From: Methylococcales bacterium
GTDB lineage: Bacteria > Pseudomonadota > Gammaproteobacteria > Methylococcales > Methylomonadaceae
Direction: 5' to 3'
DNA length: 64,000 bases
Assembly (NCBI GenBank): GCA_028712795.1
Contig: JAQTPT010000005.1
Location: 1-64,000, forward strand
In this document: piece by piece, positions 36,879-45,721 of the stretch
How positions within the stretch are numbered: position 1 is the first letter of the stretch
Layout: every line of letters starts with the position of its first letter
Program-made: the position numbers and the translations under genes
Notes under the pieces: generated by a model
The model's input: only the letters and a program-made list of their open reading frames with translations
Told to the model about the DNA's origin: nothing
Databases searched by the model: none

Positions 36879-36966
36879 CCGGCATTGAAAATTAAAATAG
36901 AACTGTTATAGTCAGCCTGTATCCTACAATTTTGTAGCGTTTTAATTATTAACATGAGAAATAGTA

Positions 36967-37137
36967 ATGTCTGACTATAAAAAATACGTGTGCGGCGTTT
37001 GCGGTCATATTTATAATGAAGCGGAGGGTGATGAGGAGTCTGGCATTGCGCCGGGTACACGGTGGGAAGATGTTCCTGCTGATTGGCATTGCCCGGAATG
37101 CGGCGTAGGAAAAGACGAATACAGTTTGCTGGATTAA
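36967..37137 (+). CDS. rubA: Rubredoxin
   Basis: A 56-residue gene, below common ORF cutoffs, encodes [20 protein letters not shown] and later [16 protein letters not shown]. Cys9, Cys12, Cys42 and Cys45 are the four iron ligands in CxxCG...CPxCG spacing, and the length is typical. It carries single electrons in the cytoplasm. The rubredoxin reductase gene follows after 22 bp, so it is the expected redox partner. ATGAGAAATAGTA before the start gives only a weak ribosome-binding site. Confidence 0.95.
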   Translation: MSDYKKYVCGVCGHIYNEAEGDEESGIAPGTRWEDVPADWHCPECGVGKDEYSLLD

Positions 37138-37159
37138 TATAGTATTCCATGCCATCAGT

Positions 37160-38173
37160 ATGCGCGTCATTATAATAGGCTCCGGTGTTGCGGGTGTCAG
37201 CTTTGCAGAGAAATTCCGTTCACACTCCAAAGATGACGAGATAACGTTAATAACCAAGGAAAATGACGGTTATTACTCCCGCCCTTTGCTTTCCCGTGGC
37301 TTTAGCAAGAACGATATTGAGCAGTCCATCATCCTAAAGCCGTTCGATAAGCTACGTGCTAGCGGCATCAATGTTATTAGTGGCGCCGAAATTACGTCCA
37401 TTGATCGTGGTGACAAATCGGTTGCCATAACAGGCCCATCTCAGGAAAAATCAATTCATTATGATAAACTGGTAGTTGCGACAGGTTCTTCCGCTTTTAT
37501 CCCGCCGCCATTCATGCCTTATAATGCGCTTTTTTTCTGTTTGAACAGTCTTGTTGATTTAAAGGCCCTGCGCAAGTTTCGTCAGGGACTGTTAAATCAG
37601 AACCGGCGGCCTGAATGGGCGATTATTGGGGGAGGCTTAATCGGTTGTGAAGTCGCATCCGATTTAGCCGTTTCCGGTGATAATGTTACCCTGTTTCATG
37701 CGATGGACCGGTTAATGGAGCGTCAGTTGGTTGCCGAAGATTCTGCTTTGCTGCTTGAGGTGTTAAAAAACTCGGGAGTGAACGTGTTGTTAAACCAGAA
37801 CGTACACGGCTTTGCTAAGCAGGAAAATAAAGTTTGCGTAAAGACTGATATGACGACGGAATTTGATGCGCTGATCGTGTCTTGCGGCTTTAAACCCCGT
37901 ACAGAATTAGCCGGACTTGCAGGTTTGGAAGTTGGCCGAGGCATCAAAGTCAATCAGTTTATGCAGACCTCTGATGAATCTATTTATGCCCTGGGCGATG
38001 TAGCAGAGTTGCCCAACGGCAAACTTTACGCCTTTATTTTACCGATACGCAGCCAGGCGCATTGGCTGGCAGGCTTTTTAGCCGGTCAGGAACAACAAAG
38101 CTGGACTCCACCTGTATTTACTACCAAGGCCAAAGTGCATGGTTTTGAGGCAGTTCATCCGTATAATCTTTAG
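37160..38173 (+). CDS. Rubredoxin:NAD(P)H reductase-type FAD oxidoreductase
   Basis: The 337-residue flavoprotein has an N-terminal FAD motif RVIIIGSGVAGVSFAEKF, an NAD(P) motif WAIIGGGLIGCEVASDLAVS near the middle, LVVATGS, and the C-terminal FAD contact SIYALGDVAELPNG. It matches short rubredoxin reductases such as RubB/AlkT-like and NorW proteins. It passes electrons from NAD(P)H to the rubredoxin encoded just upstream. Which oxidase or reductase receives the electrons is not known; bluB directly downstream is one possibility. Confidence 0.85.
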   Translation: MRVIIIGSGVAGVSFAEKFRSHSKDDEITLITKENDGYYSRPLLSRGFSKNDIEQSIILKPFDKLRASGINVISGAEITSIDRGDKSVAITGPSQEKSIHYDKLVVATGSSAFIPPPFMPYNALFFCLNSLVDLKALRKFRQGLLNQNRRPEWAIIGGGLIGCEVASDLAVSGDNVTLFHAMDRLMERQLVAEDSALLLEVLKNSGVNVLLNQNVHGFAKQENKVCVKTDMTTEFDALIVSCGFKPRTELAGLAGLEVGRGIKVNQFMQTSDESIYALGDVAELPNGKLYAFILPIRSQAHWLAGFLAGQEQQSWTPPVFTTKAKVHGFEAVHPYNL

Positions 38174-38219
38174 AGCGTGTGCTGCGCTGTGCGCACCACT
38201 TTCTTAATTCCCTTTGAAC

Positions 38220-38873
38220 ATGACCCAAAACCGTTACTCTGACGCAGAACGAGCCGCCGTCTACCGCGCCATTTATGAGCGCCGTGATATGCGGCATTTT
38301 TTATCCGATCCCATAGATCCTGAAATACTAACCCGCTTGCTTGATGCCGCTCATCATGCACCCAGTGTTGGTTTTATGCAGCCATGGCGGTTTATTCGCA
38401 TCAGTTGCCCTAACTTGCGCAAAGCGATTCATGGCCTGGTGGAACAGGAACGGATCGATACAGCCAAAGCTTTAAGCGAACGTGAAGACGAATTTATGAA
38501 GCTTAAAGTGGAAGGTATACTGGAATGTGGGGCTGTGTTGGTCGCGGCTTTGTGTGAACACCGGGAACAATTTATATTTGGCCGACGTACTATGCCGGAA
38601 ATGGATTTGGCTTCTTTATCCTGCGCCATACAAAATATGTGGCTGGCCGCACGTGCAGAGGGTTTAGGCTTGGGCTGGGTATCGATGTTTGAACCGGAAT
38701 CGTTGAAAAGTGTGTTGAACATGCCCGAAGACAGCCAACCCTTAGCGATTCTCTGCTTGGGTTATGTCGAGAAATTTTACGACAAGCCGATGCTGGAACA
38801 ACAGCAATGGGAAGAGCGTAAGGATATTAACGCCTTGTTATTTGAAAACACCTGGAATACGCCGTGCCCTTAG
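38220..38873 (+). CDS. bluB: 5,6-Dimethylbenzimidazole synthase
   Basis: From ATG 38220 the protein has 217 residues; a TTG two codons earlier is also possible. It is a nitroreductase-fold enzyme with [38 protein letters not shown] and [19 protein letters not shown], which are BluB signatures. BluB breaks down reduced FMN with oxygen to form dimethylbenzimidazole, the lower ligand of vitamin B12. The neighbour cobT, overlapping by 10 bp, activates that ligand, which confirms the assignment. It needs reduced flavin, which may explain the redox genes upstream. Confidence 0.93.
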   Translation: MTQNRYSDAERAAVYRAIYERRDMRHFLSDPIDPEILTRLLDAAHHAPSVGFMQPWRFIRISCPNLRKAIHGLVEQERIDTAKALSEREDEFMKLKVEGILECGAVLVAALCEHREQFIFGRRTMPEMDLASLSCAIQNMWLAARAEGLGLGWVSMFEPESLKSVLNMPEDSQPLAILCLGYVEKFYDKPMLEQQQWEERKDINALLFENTWNTPCP

Positions 38874-39898
38874 ATTTTGTTATTTCTCCCCGCTCTGAAA
38901 CGCTTGGCTCATTATTACAAACAAAAATAGACCAGAAAACCAAGCCGTTGGGAGCATTAGGCCAACTGGAAGCGCTGGCTTTACAAATCGGCTTATGCCA
39001 AAACACTCTCACACCCAGCTTAAACAAGCCCTGCATCATGATTTTTGCAGGCGACCATGGCATTGTTGAAGCTGGCGTGAGCGCTTACCCGCAAACCGTC
39101 ACCGCGCAAATGGTCGCCAATTTTTTAACGGGGGGCGCGGCGATCAGCGTTTTTGCCCGCCAGCACCAACTGGAATTGCTGATTGTTGATGCCGGTGTCA
39201 ATGCCGATTTAACTCCACATCCCAGGTTGATTGATGTAAAAATTGGCAAAGGGACTAACAACTTTTTAAAGCATCCGGCAATGACAGCCGAGGCTTGCAG
39301 CAAAGCCATGCAAGCCGGATCCAAGCTGGTTTTACAGCAACATGATAACGGCTGTAACTGTATCGGTTTTGGTGAGATGGGCATCGGCAACACCTCATCC
39401 GCTGCGTTGCTGATGCACTGTTTGACAGCTTTACCCTTAGCGCAATGCGTCGGTCGTGGCACGGGGTTAAATGATGAGCAGTTGCAGAATAAAATTAGCG
39501 TATTGCAGCAAGCGTTAAACCGCCATAAAAACAGCAATGATCCTTTAGAGGCGCTAGCCACCTTTGGCGGTTTTGAAATCGCCATGATGGCAGGCGCTTA
39601 TCTTAAAGCAGCCGAGTCAGGAATGTTGATTATTGTTGATGGTTTTATAGCCGGTACTGCTTTATTAGTCGTTTGCAAACTGTATCCTCAAGTGCTCGAT
39701 TATTGTGTGTTTAGCCATGTTTCCAGTGAACAGGGGCATCACGATTTACTTGATCATTTTAACGCCCGACCCTTGTTGAATCTGGATTTACGTCTGGGCG
39801 AGGGCTCAGGTATCGCGCTGGCTTACCCTTTGCTGCAATCCGCAGTGGTATTTTTGAATGAAATGGCCACGTTTGCCGAGGCGGGAGTTGATCATTAA
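38864..39898 (+). CDS. cobT: Nicotinate-nucleotide-dimethylbenzimidazole phosphoribosyltransferase
   Basis: The 344-residue protein has [20 protein letters not shown] and [20 protein letters not shown]. It also has [20 protein letters not shown] and the C-terminal [16 protein letters not shown] with the catalytic Glu. It makes alpha-ribazole phosphate from dimethylbenzimidazole and NaMN for cobalamin assembly. The start is GTG at 38864, overlapping the end of bluB by 10 bp, so the two are translationally coupled. No other B12 genes and no cobalamin riboswitch were recognised nearby. Confidence 0.95.
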   Translation: MPLDFVISPRSETLGSLLQTKIDQKTKPLGALGQLEALALQIGLCQNTLTPSLNKPCIMIFAGDHGIVEAGVSAYPQTVTAQMVANFLTGGAAISVFARQHQLELLIVDAGVNADLTPHPRLIDVKIGKGTNNFLKHPAMTAEACSKAMQAGSKLVLQQHDNGCNCIGFGEMGIGNTSSAALLMHCLTALPLAQCVGRGTGLNDEQLQNKISVLQQALNRHKNSNDPLEALATFGGFEIAMMAGAYLKAAESGMLIIVDGFIAGTALLVVCKLYPQVLDYCVFSHVSSEQGHHDLLDHFNARPLLNLDLRLGEGSGIALAYPLLQSAVVFLNEMATFAEAGVDH

Positions 39899-39932
39899 AC
39901 ATCAGGCGTAAATTCTGAGCGCCACGCATTGA

Positions 39933-40868
39933 TTAAGCAGGAACCTTGTTTGCTATTCCAAATGGAATGTGAACCATTGGGATGTCACCGGCAGGCGATT
40001 GCAAATGGCTGCGCTGATCGTCAAAGAACATGTGAGGCTTCAGGATTGTCAGTATTCGAGATTTATCCATGCCACCCAGAAAAAACGACTCATCGGGAGA
40101 CACGCCCCAACTTTTCAACGTGGTGACAACCCGCTCATGGGCTGGAGCATTGCGCGCCGTTATAATCGCAATCCGTACTATTTTCCTGTATTCAGGTTCT
40201 TCCTTGCGCCGCTTCTCCTCCAGCTTTTGCATGAAAGAAAGCTTTTTGAACAAATCGGCAAGAGGCCCCGCTTGATGGGGAATAGCTTGCCTCTCAGCCT
40301 CGTGCGCCTGAAATGCATTCAGATCATGGTTTTTCTTATACACAGACTCGGCTTCGTCATCAGCAATGACGCCATCAAAATCGAATGCCACGCATAATTC
40401 ATTATCCAGCTCGTCGTCGTAAACCTTGGACGGCAGCACCACCCCGGCGGGGTAGTTTGCGTCGATAGCTTTTTGAACATCCTCTTCGTTAGCGCTCAAG
40501 AATAACGATGCATTGAACGCCGGCACGTATTCGTGGGGCGATTGCCCGGTCATAAACGCGGCGCGAGTAATGTCAAGACCGTAGTGCCTGATGGATCGAA
40601 ACACCCTTAACCCGGTTTCAGGCGAATTGCGTGAGAGCAGAACGACCTCGACCGGTAATTGTTTGGGAAAAGCCTTGTTGATGCCAAGAAAGCGCCGGAT
40701 GAACGGAAAGGCAACCCCTTTGGGAAAGGGATTATCGATGTTCTTTTCCTGGTGAATGCGGTATTCATCGACGCCCTGATTAAGATATATCTGATGTGAC
40801 TCAGTCAAATCAAAGAGCGCGCTTGAGGCAACGCCGATTACGAGCTTTCGTTCAATGGGATAGGCCAT
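39933..40868 (-). CDS. Cytosolic 5'-nucleotidase (PF06189 type)
   Basis: The 311-residue protein starts YPIERKLVIGVASSALFDLT and has VEVVLLSRNSPETGLRVFRS, FLSANEEDVQKAI and a HAD-like core CVAFDFDGVIADDEAE. IITARNAPAHERVV and GMDKSRILTILKPHMFFDD follow. This is the pattern of the NT5C1-like 5'-nucleotidase family (PF06189), which hydrolyses nucleoside monophosphates with magnesium. It is convergent with cobT and stands alone. Length agrees with bacterial members. Confidence 0.88.
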   Translation of the reverse strand: MAYPIERKLVIGVASSALFDLTESHQIYLNQGVDEYRIHQEKNIDNPFPKGVAFPFIRRFLGINKAFPKQLPVEVVLLSRNSPETGLRVFRSIRHYGLDITRAAFMTGQSPHEYVPAFNASLFLSANEEDVQKAIDANYPAGVVLPSKVYDDELDNELCVAFDFDGVIADDEAESVYKKNHDLNAFQAHEAERQAIPHQAGPLADLFKKLSFMQKLEEKRRKEEPEYRKIVRIAIITARNAPAHERVVTTLKSWGVSPDESFFLGGMDKSRILTILKPHMFFDDQRSHLQSPAGDIPMVHIPFGIANKVPA

Positions 40869-41257
40869 GGGAGAGATTTAATGTTTGAAATGATGGTAGC
40901 CAGTAGTCCGCATGAATAAACGTGGCATGCGGAAGAGATCATACCACGTTCCCTGTATTCCGTTTTACTCCATACGGGTTGCTGGATTCCGGAATCAAAA
41001 GGCCCTGATGGTATTTATGACAAAAATCCCAATAAAAACGAAGCCATTTATGTATTTTTCCTTGTCGGGTTCCAATCAATAAACCGTAAAATCTTGGCGT
41101 TAAATCGGCCGGAAGCATGAGCATTGAAAATATTATCCCTACCCGTTTATCATGTGTAAAATATCGGTTATCCCGTTTAGAAAGGCTGGTATTGAGGGTT
41201 ATTGTTGACAAATAAACATGCTTAAAGTACAAGTCGGAGAGACCTAGATAATAACTT
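40869..41257. other. Gene-free stretch with a small inverted repeat
   Basis: About 390 bp with no recognised gene. CCGCATG (40908-40914) and CATGCGG (40926-40932) form a 7-bp stem. A 97-codon minus-strand frame here has no family similarity and is not called. Confidence 0.4.
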
Positions 41258-41272
41258 GTTGGACACCAAACA

Positions 41273-41845
41273 ATGGAGACTGATACACATGCTTTCTGTT
41301 CGATGATTCGCAGTCGATCTGAAGAAAATCGACGAGCAATGCATTGCTTTTCAAATCCCCATGGTGTGTTAAGCCCCGCATTCTCAATTCTTCGGCAGGA
41401 ACTTGACTCTATGATTCGAGTTATCTATCTCCTGCAGTTGGCTGATTTGGTAGAACGCTTCCGGCTGATCAAATCCACTCTGCGAGGGGAAAAATGGAAG
41501 ATTCAGACTCCCAAGGGAAAATTTCGTGATGTAACTGACCGGGAGATGGTTGATATTTCCCATCAGCTACAAGGCTGGACACAGTCGGTCTATCGGTTTG
41601 GATGTGCTTTTGTCCATTTGTCAGATTTTCACAATCACCATGCGCAAAATCCATTTCAGCAATTGGCAGAGGCAGAAAAACAGGATGTCCTCTCGCATAT
41701 GCGGAATTATCACAGTGGACCGTTGCAAGATAACCCCAGCATGGAAGAGTTCTCGGAGTATTTGCCGCGCGTATTTGACAAGATTACCGACAATCTCAAG
41801 TGTTACGTTGAACAATTGGAATGCGGAGAAACATTATGCGTCTGA
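41273..41845 (+). CDS. Cassette-borne hypothetical protein
   Basis: This 190-residue protein shows no signal peptide or membrane helix. It contains SPAFSILRQELDSMIRVIYL, WTQSVYRFGCAFVHLSDFHN and CYVEQLECGE. The N-terminal segments resemble generic AbiV/HEPN-like helical proteins only loosely (RQELDSMIR... and RFGCAFVHLS), and I do not assign a family. The gene fills a segment bounded by integron-like sites, which is typical of cassette genes of unknown role. Its stop lies at the left edge of the attC-like site. Confidence 0.6.
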   Translation: METDTHAFCSMIRSRSEENRRAMHCFSNPHGVLSPAFSILRQELDSMIRVIYLLQLADLVERFRLIKSTLRGEKWKIQTPKGKFRDVTDREMVDISHQLQGWTQSVYRFGCAFVHLSDFHNHHAQNPFQQLAEAEKQDVLSHMRNYHSGPLQDNPSMEEFSEYLPRVFDKITDNLKCYVEQLECGETLCV

Positions 41846-41896
41846 TGCCCAACATGGCGTTCGATAGAGACGCGCCCCTCAACTTTGCGCTAGGCA
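41846..41896 (+). repeat. attC-like recombination site
   Basis: TGCCCAAC (41846-41853) fits the R'' core RYYYAAC. CTTTGCGCTAGGCA ends with GCTAGGC (41889-41895), one base from the R' core GTTAGGC. The wording ATGGCGTTC...GACGCGCC...CTCAACTTTGCG resembles a common attC type. The arms pair imperfectly. R'' also pairs with the cassette's own left core GTTGGAC except for one base. Confidence 0.5.
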
Positions 41897-41950
41897 TGGG
41901 CCTTTCTCCCATTCTGAACTCCTAGTGAAAGTATTAGGCACAATAAATTC

Positions 41951-42553
41951 ATGTGTACATCAATGTGGAATTGGCTAAATACTAATAGCTCTGCAGTACA
42001 GGCATTTGCAGCAATAGTGTCAGCGGCAACGACAATCTTCTTGGCAGCTCTAACGGCTTGGTACGTTATATTGACTAGACATCTAGCCCAAGCGACACAA
42101 GCACAGTTAAAAAGTATCCTCGATTCTCAAAAGGAACAGAATGTTCGTCGCAAACGTGAACTGGCAGCACTCTTAAAAAGGTTTGAAGAAATTCAGAAGC
42201 AACTACCAGAGAGAGATCAAGATTTTAATAAATTATTGAGTATCGTACTTTGGACGGAGAGAGATATCGATAATTTTCAGGCTCTCATGATACAAAACGG
42301 TTCAGGATCAGCTCATTTTGGCAGGGAAATGGTTGAACCGTTACGCTGGCTCCTTCTTCAACACCAGAACATCCAAAATAATCATCAATTATTGTCAAAA
42401 TTGGATCGTCAAATGTTTCTCCATTACTCTGAGAAGCTTAGAGTAGATTTATTGCAAATGCCCTTAGTGTTTTATAACGATTCGATAGACGCATACGAAG
42501 AACCGCTTGCTAGTAAACCTGTAAGGCGGATTCACGATAGCAATCCGCCATAA
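41951..42553 (+). CDS. Membrane-anchored coiled-coil hypothetical protein
   Basis: The 200-residue protein has one N-terminal membrane helix (about 18-42, FAAIVSAATTIFLAALTAWY) followed by a long helical region (LAQATQAQLKSILDSQKEQN, RRKRELAALLKRFEEIQKQL) likely to be a coiled coil, and a helical C-terminal part. Such anchored coiled-coil proteins are frequent cassette products with no known function. TTAGGCAC (41934-41941) precedes the start and resembles a cassette boundary core. No attC is seen after it; a terminator hairpin follows instead. Confidence 0.55.
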   Translation: MCTSMWNWLNTNSSAVQAFAAIVSAATTIFLAALTAWYVILTRHLAQATQAQLKSILDSQKEQNVRRKRELAALLKRFEEIQKQLPERDQDFNKLLSIVLWTERDIDNFQALMIQNGSGSAHFGREMVEPLRWLLLQHQNIQNNHQLLSKLDRQMFLHYSEKLRVDLLQMPLVFYNDSIDAYEEPLASKPVRRIHDSNPP

Positions 42554-42571
42554 ACAGCGCTTTGAAACTAA

Positions 42572-42606
42572 AACCTTGCCAGGATTGTTCCAGGCGGGGT
42601 TTTTTA
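42572..42606 (+). terminator. Rho-independent terminator
   Basis: CCTTGCC and GGCGGGG pair (with two G-U pairs) around AGGATTGTTCCA and are followed by TTTTTT. It lies about 20 bp after the stop of the coiled-coil protein gene. Confidence 0.7.
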
Positions 42607-42640
42607 TGTTCTGATGTAATGAATATTGTACGTTTTGGTT

Positions 42641-42665
42641 GGCGGTTTGCTGCCGCGAAACCGCC
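42641..42665. repeat. GC-rich palindrome GGCGGTTT...AAACCGCC
   Basis: GGCGGTTT (42641-42648) and AAACCGCC (42658-42665) form a perfect 8-bp stem with a nine-base loop, flanked by CCCTACAAATTC. This looks like a dispersed intergenic repeat unit, but only one copy is in this window. Confidence 0.45.
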
Positions 42666-42690
42666 CTACAAATTCATTCAGCCCTATCAT

Positions 42691-43494
42691 TTATTGCATA
42701 CTGGATGATTTCATCCCCTGATGATCCTGAGTATTTTCCCCAATTCCCCGTGAAATTTCCTGCGAAATGAGTTCTCTTGCTTCAGTGCCCACCGAAAGCC
42801 GGTCCCTGCCTGAACTTTTGATCACCGGCAGAAAACAAACACGCACTTCAATTTTATCCAGGCTCAGCATCTTTAATAAATGCGGGATAAAATCGTCGTC
42901 GCCGATAAAAGGCGCGTGCTCTTTGGCCAAACCTAGATATTGCAATGCTACCGGCTGAATGGCTGATTTGGTTAACAGCGCGGGTTGAAATAAGGAGGCA
43001 TGAAAACCCAGCACCTCATCGCCCTTGGTCGTAGTGCCCTCAGGAAACGCAATGATATTGCTGTTTTGCTTTAACACCCAGATCATCTTTTCCGTGGTCG
43101 CCTTGATATGCTTTTTGTCGCCCCTGCGAATAAAAATGGTGCCACCCTGTTTGGACAAATAACCGATGACCGGCCAGCTTAAAATATCGCTTTTGGCGAC
43201 AAAATAAGCGGGCATATACTGACCGATAACAATAATATCCAGCCAGGAAATGTGATTGCTAACCAGAAATGACCCCTGCTCCGGGAGTTCGCCTTCTTTG
43301 GTAATAACTAGATTCACAATTGAGCTGAATCTTTTTAGCCAATGGGTTTTTAGCGCATTGCGATTGCATTTGGCAGTGTTTGCCCTACACAACAAATTCA
43401 GTAATGGAAAAACACCGCCGGCAATGACTAAACCATAACTAAACAGCAGGACGATAAGGGACAGTTTATTAAGCAGACGCAGTTTCGATTTCAT
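42691..43494 (-). CDS. 1-Acylglycerol-3-phosphate/lyso-lipid acyltransferase, PlsC family (OlsA-like)
   Basis: The 267-residue membrane acyltransferase has one N-terminal hydrophobic helix (about 10-35), the catalytic NHISWLD motif (80-86) and the FPEGTTTKG motif (150-158), with GGTIFIRRG between them. It transfers an acyl chain from ACP or CoA to a lyso-lipid. The gene overlaps the preceding OlsB-like gene by four bases. That pairing is the olsB-olsA order, so acylation of lyso-ornithine lipid is likely, with phosphatidate synthesis as the alternative. Confidence 0.82.
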   Translation of the reverse strand: MKSKLRLLNKLSLIVLLFSYGLVIAGGVFPLLNLLCRANTAKCNRNALKTHWLKRFSSIVNLVITKEGELPEQGSFLVSNHISWLDIIVIGQYMPAYFVAKSDILSWPVIGYLSKQGGTIFIRRGDKKHIKATTEKMIWVLKQNSNIIAFPEGTTTKGDEVLGFHASLFQPALLTKSAIQPVALQYLGLAKEHAPFIGDDDFIPHLLKMLSLDKIEVRVCFLPVIKSSGRDRLSVGTEARELISQEISRGIGENTQDHQGMKSSSMQ

Positions 43495-44372
43495 TCGCCG
43501 CCTGCACCGAGCGTTGCTCCCGGCACGCTTGCGGCATACCCGCCATCCTTGGCGATCGCCGCGCCAGTTCCAGACTGGCCTGCGGCATACACACCCTCCC
43601 TGGCGATATAGCCTCTCATATAATGTTTGCTGTAGCGATCTTTCAAGTGATCCAGCGGCAATAACACGAATAAATCCATGCAGTTAAAGTCTTTATCCCA
43701 ATAGGGTTCGCCGCAAACCAGCGCGCCGAAACGCAAATACGCCTTCAGCAAAGGCGGAATGCCCGATTCATCGCGTTGGCATCTTAAGGCGTGGGGCACT
43801 GGAATGCTGGGTTTGGCTTGAATAGAGGGCGGAGCAATATTTTTGGCATCGATATTCCGGTAAACCGCATCCACGGCAAACCCGCTGGGGCCTGGAGTGA
43901 TACTGGCGCAGCCCAGCAAATAATTAAATTCGCCTTCCAGCGCGTATTGCACCAAAGCCGACCACAGGGTAGTCAGCACCGCGCCGCCGCGATAATCAGG
44001 GTCAATGCACGTCCTGCCTATTTCCAGAAAACGGCCGGGCAATGCCAGAACCTGATCCAGATTAAACTCATCCTGCGAATAAAACCGGCCCAGTTTTTTA
44101 GCCTGGGTTTGATTTAACAAGCGCGTGTAACCGACTATTTTTTTACTGGCATTGTCATACACAATCAAATGATCGCAATAGCTATCTACTTCATCATAAT
44201 CAAGCCCTTCGGATTCGGTTTTTAGTTTTGCGCCCATTTCCTGGGCAAAAACACGGTAACGCAAAGCTTGAGCTTCTTTTATCAAAGCCTCTGAATCCGC
44301 CAAAAAACAATCCAGTTTTTTAGCCGGTTGAATGAATATTTCCGCATCTGTTTTTTTCATAGGTAACCACAT
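43491..44372 (-). CDS. olsB: OlsB-like ornithine N-acyltransferase with a repeat-derived C-terminus
   Basis: The 293-residue protein has the OlsB/hemolysin-type GNAT fold: ALRYRVFAQEMGAKL, DYDEVDSYCDHLIVYD, VGYTRLL, GRFLEIGRTCIDPDYRGGAV and GCASITPGPSGFA. It also has LRFGALVCGEPYWDKDFNCM with DLFVLLPL. It would attach a 3-hydroxyacyl chain to ornithine, the first step of ornithine lipid synthesis. The last 35 or so residues (EGVYAAGQSGTGAAIAKDGG onward) are a Gly/Ala-rich imperfect duplication not expected in the family. The start may be Met1 or Met5. Confidence 0.82.
   Translation of the reverse strand: MWLPMKKTDAEIFIQPAKKLDCFLADSEALIKEAQALRYRVFAQEMGAKLKTESEGLDYDEVDSYCDHLIVYDNASKKIVGYTRLLNQTQAKKLGRFYSQDEFNLDQVLALPGRFLEIGRTCIDPDYRGGAVLTTLWSALVQYALEGEFNYLLGCASITPGPSGFAVDAVYRNIDAKNIAPPSIQAKPSIPVPHALRCQRDESGIPPLLKAYLRFGALVCGEPYWDKDFNCMDLFVLLPLDHLKDRYSKHYMRGYIAREGVYAAGQSGTGAAIAKDGGYAASVPGATLGAGGE
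43500..43615. repeat. Imperfect direct repeat inside the OlsB-like gene
   Basis: On the coding strand ATCGCCAGGGAGGGTGTGTA followed by TGCCGCAGG reappears as ATCGCCAAGGATGGCGGGTA and TGCCGCAAG about 60 bp later. GCATACCCGCCATCCTTGGC on the plus strand is the left copy. The arms also contain inverted GCGATC-type complements. It has the look of a dispersed palindromic repeat fused into the gene's 3' end. Confidence 0.5.
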
Positions 44373-45065
44373 GGATCAAATAAAGATGCAGTTACCTTAA
44401 TCAACCAATATGTCAATTTCATGTCGAATTGATGAAAATAAAGTGACGGCCCGGTTAAATTTTTATGACACGCAAAGGGGGTATGAGAAATAAGTTACGG
44501 AGACGTCTAACAGCAACGGCCAGTATTGTCTTCGACAAGGAACGGAACCAATAGTTAGTCCGGTTTGTGATGCCCCGGCAAAACAGGGTACTTTCTTAAG
44601 CGGATTTTTTAAAGAATCCTCGGTCAGATTCTATTGAGGGATACAACTTACCTGTCCACTCAAAGTGAGTTTCAACTTGTCAAGGCAACCGTCAATCGCA
44701 GCTTTGAAATGACAAAGGACACATAATAGCAATTGAAAAGGTATTGATTTTTTTTAATCTCCGAGGTGTTCGGCCAGGGTTAACCTGGTGGATATACAGC
44801 AGTCAAAGTAAGCCAACTCTTAGTGACTGCCCATAAAAAGGGCCCCCTTATGCTGCTTTCATTACCGCCTGAATTGTTCAAAATGGCTTTATCTGCGCCG
44901 AACGGCTTCCTGATTAGCAAGCCGTTTCAACGGGCGGCAAAGTTTCGTCATTTTGGCGGGGTTGCCGAAATCCAGCAAGAAGGATGCGTAGCTATAATAA
45001 TCACTGTAAACGTAAAAACCCCGGACACATGAACCAACTAGCTGAGCTTCCTATCTTTTGAAAAA
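44373..45065. other. Long gene-free interval
   Basis: Nearly 700 bp lie between the OlsB-like gene and the flavin reductase gene. A 69-codon plus-strand frame from 44823 has no recognisable similarity. A weak hairpin ATAAAAAGGG-CC-CCCTTAT occurs near 44832-44851. The base pattern looks like decayed sequence. I recognise no RNA gene. Confidence 0.4.
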
Positions 45066-45551
45066 TTAATCACCCCCAAGTTGCCTGTATGCACCGCAAA
45101 AATATAAGAGCGGTTCTCCTGAACGGCATACACACTCTTGTACCTCGCCTATTATTATCCAATGGGTGCCGGCAAGAATTTTCTCAACAACTTTGCAATC
45201 CAGGGACATAAGACTTTCATTCAAAATGGGCGCACCAGTAACGCCCGCTTTCCAGTCTGTGTTTTCAAAACGTAGTTGCTGGTTACTGCCGCCTGCAAAT
45301 TGATTGGAAATGTCTTGTTGAGCTGAAGTTAACACATTGACTGCAAAACATTGGCTTTCCTTAATGCCTTCACCTGTATCCGTGGCGTCATTAATACAAA
45401 CCAATACCAACGGCGGATTAACTGAAACACTCGAAAATGCCGACACTGTCATCCCTTGAACACCGAATTTCTCCGAGCTTGTCGTAACCACGGTGACGCC
45501 ACTAGCCCAAAGTTGCAATGCCTTTTTAAAATCATCCGCACTAACGGTCAT
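45066..45551 (-). CDS. Flavin reductase-like (FMN-binding) domain protein
   Basis: This 161-residue protein has the flavin_Reduct fold: ALQLWASGVTVVTTSSEKFG and VQGMTVSAFSSVSVNPPLVL, then FAVNVLTSAQQDISNQFAGG and ILAGTHWIIIGEV. Such proteins are NAD(P)H:FMN oxidoreductases that supply reduced flavin to partner monooxygenases, or rubredoxin-type oxygen reductases in some groups. No monooxygenase gene is adjacent. It is preceded on the same strand by a VOC-family gene after about 170 bp. The exact partner is unknown. Confidence 0.82.
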   Translation of the reverse strand: MTVSADDFKKALQLWASGVTVVTTSSEKFGVQGMTVSAFSSVSVNPPLVLVCINDATDTGEGIKESQCFAVNVLTSAQQDISNQFAGGSNQQLRFENTDWKAGVTGAPILNESLMSLDCKVVEKILAGTHWIIIGEVQECVCRSGEPLLYFCGAYRQLGGD

Positions 45552-45721
45552 TTAGTTCTCCGGTATTTATTATGTTTATTTAAACCTGTTTGTTTAAAAA
45601 AAACAGGTACCAAGGGAAATAAAAAGATTGAGGATTTTGCAATCTTTAATATAGGTGAATACACATTTACAAACTGCAAACCCTGTCGCCGCAAATACGG
45701 GGTAACAGGCAGATATAAAAA

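Larger units (their letters stand above)
41258..41896 (+). mobile_element. Integron-type gene cassette (lone, degenerate)
   Basis: The left boundary GTTGGAC (41258-41264) fits the core GTTRRRY and is followed after a few bases by an ATG, as in integron cassettes. The segment holds one gene on the plus strand and ends in an attC-like site. No integrase gene, attI or long cassette array is visible, so this may be a single cassette at a secondary site. Confidence 0.45.

Noticed and set aside
40939..41232. 97-codon minus-strand frame
   Set aside because: No ribosome-binding site or family pattern; probably chance in intergenic DNA.
44823..45032. 69-codon plus-strand frame
   Set aside because: It has no recognisable similarity and lies in a decayed interval; not supported as a gene.
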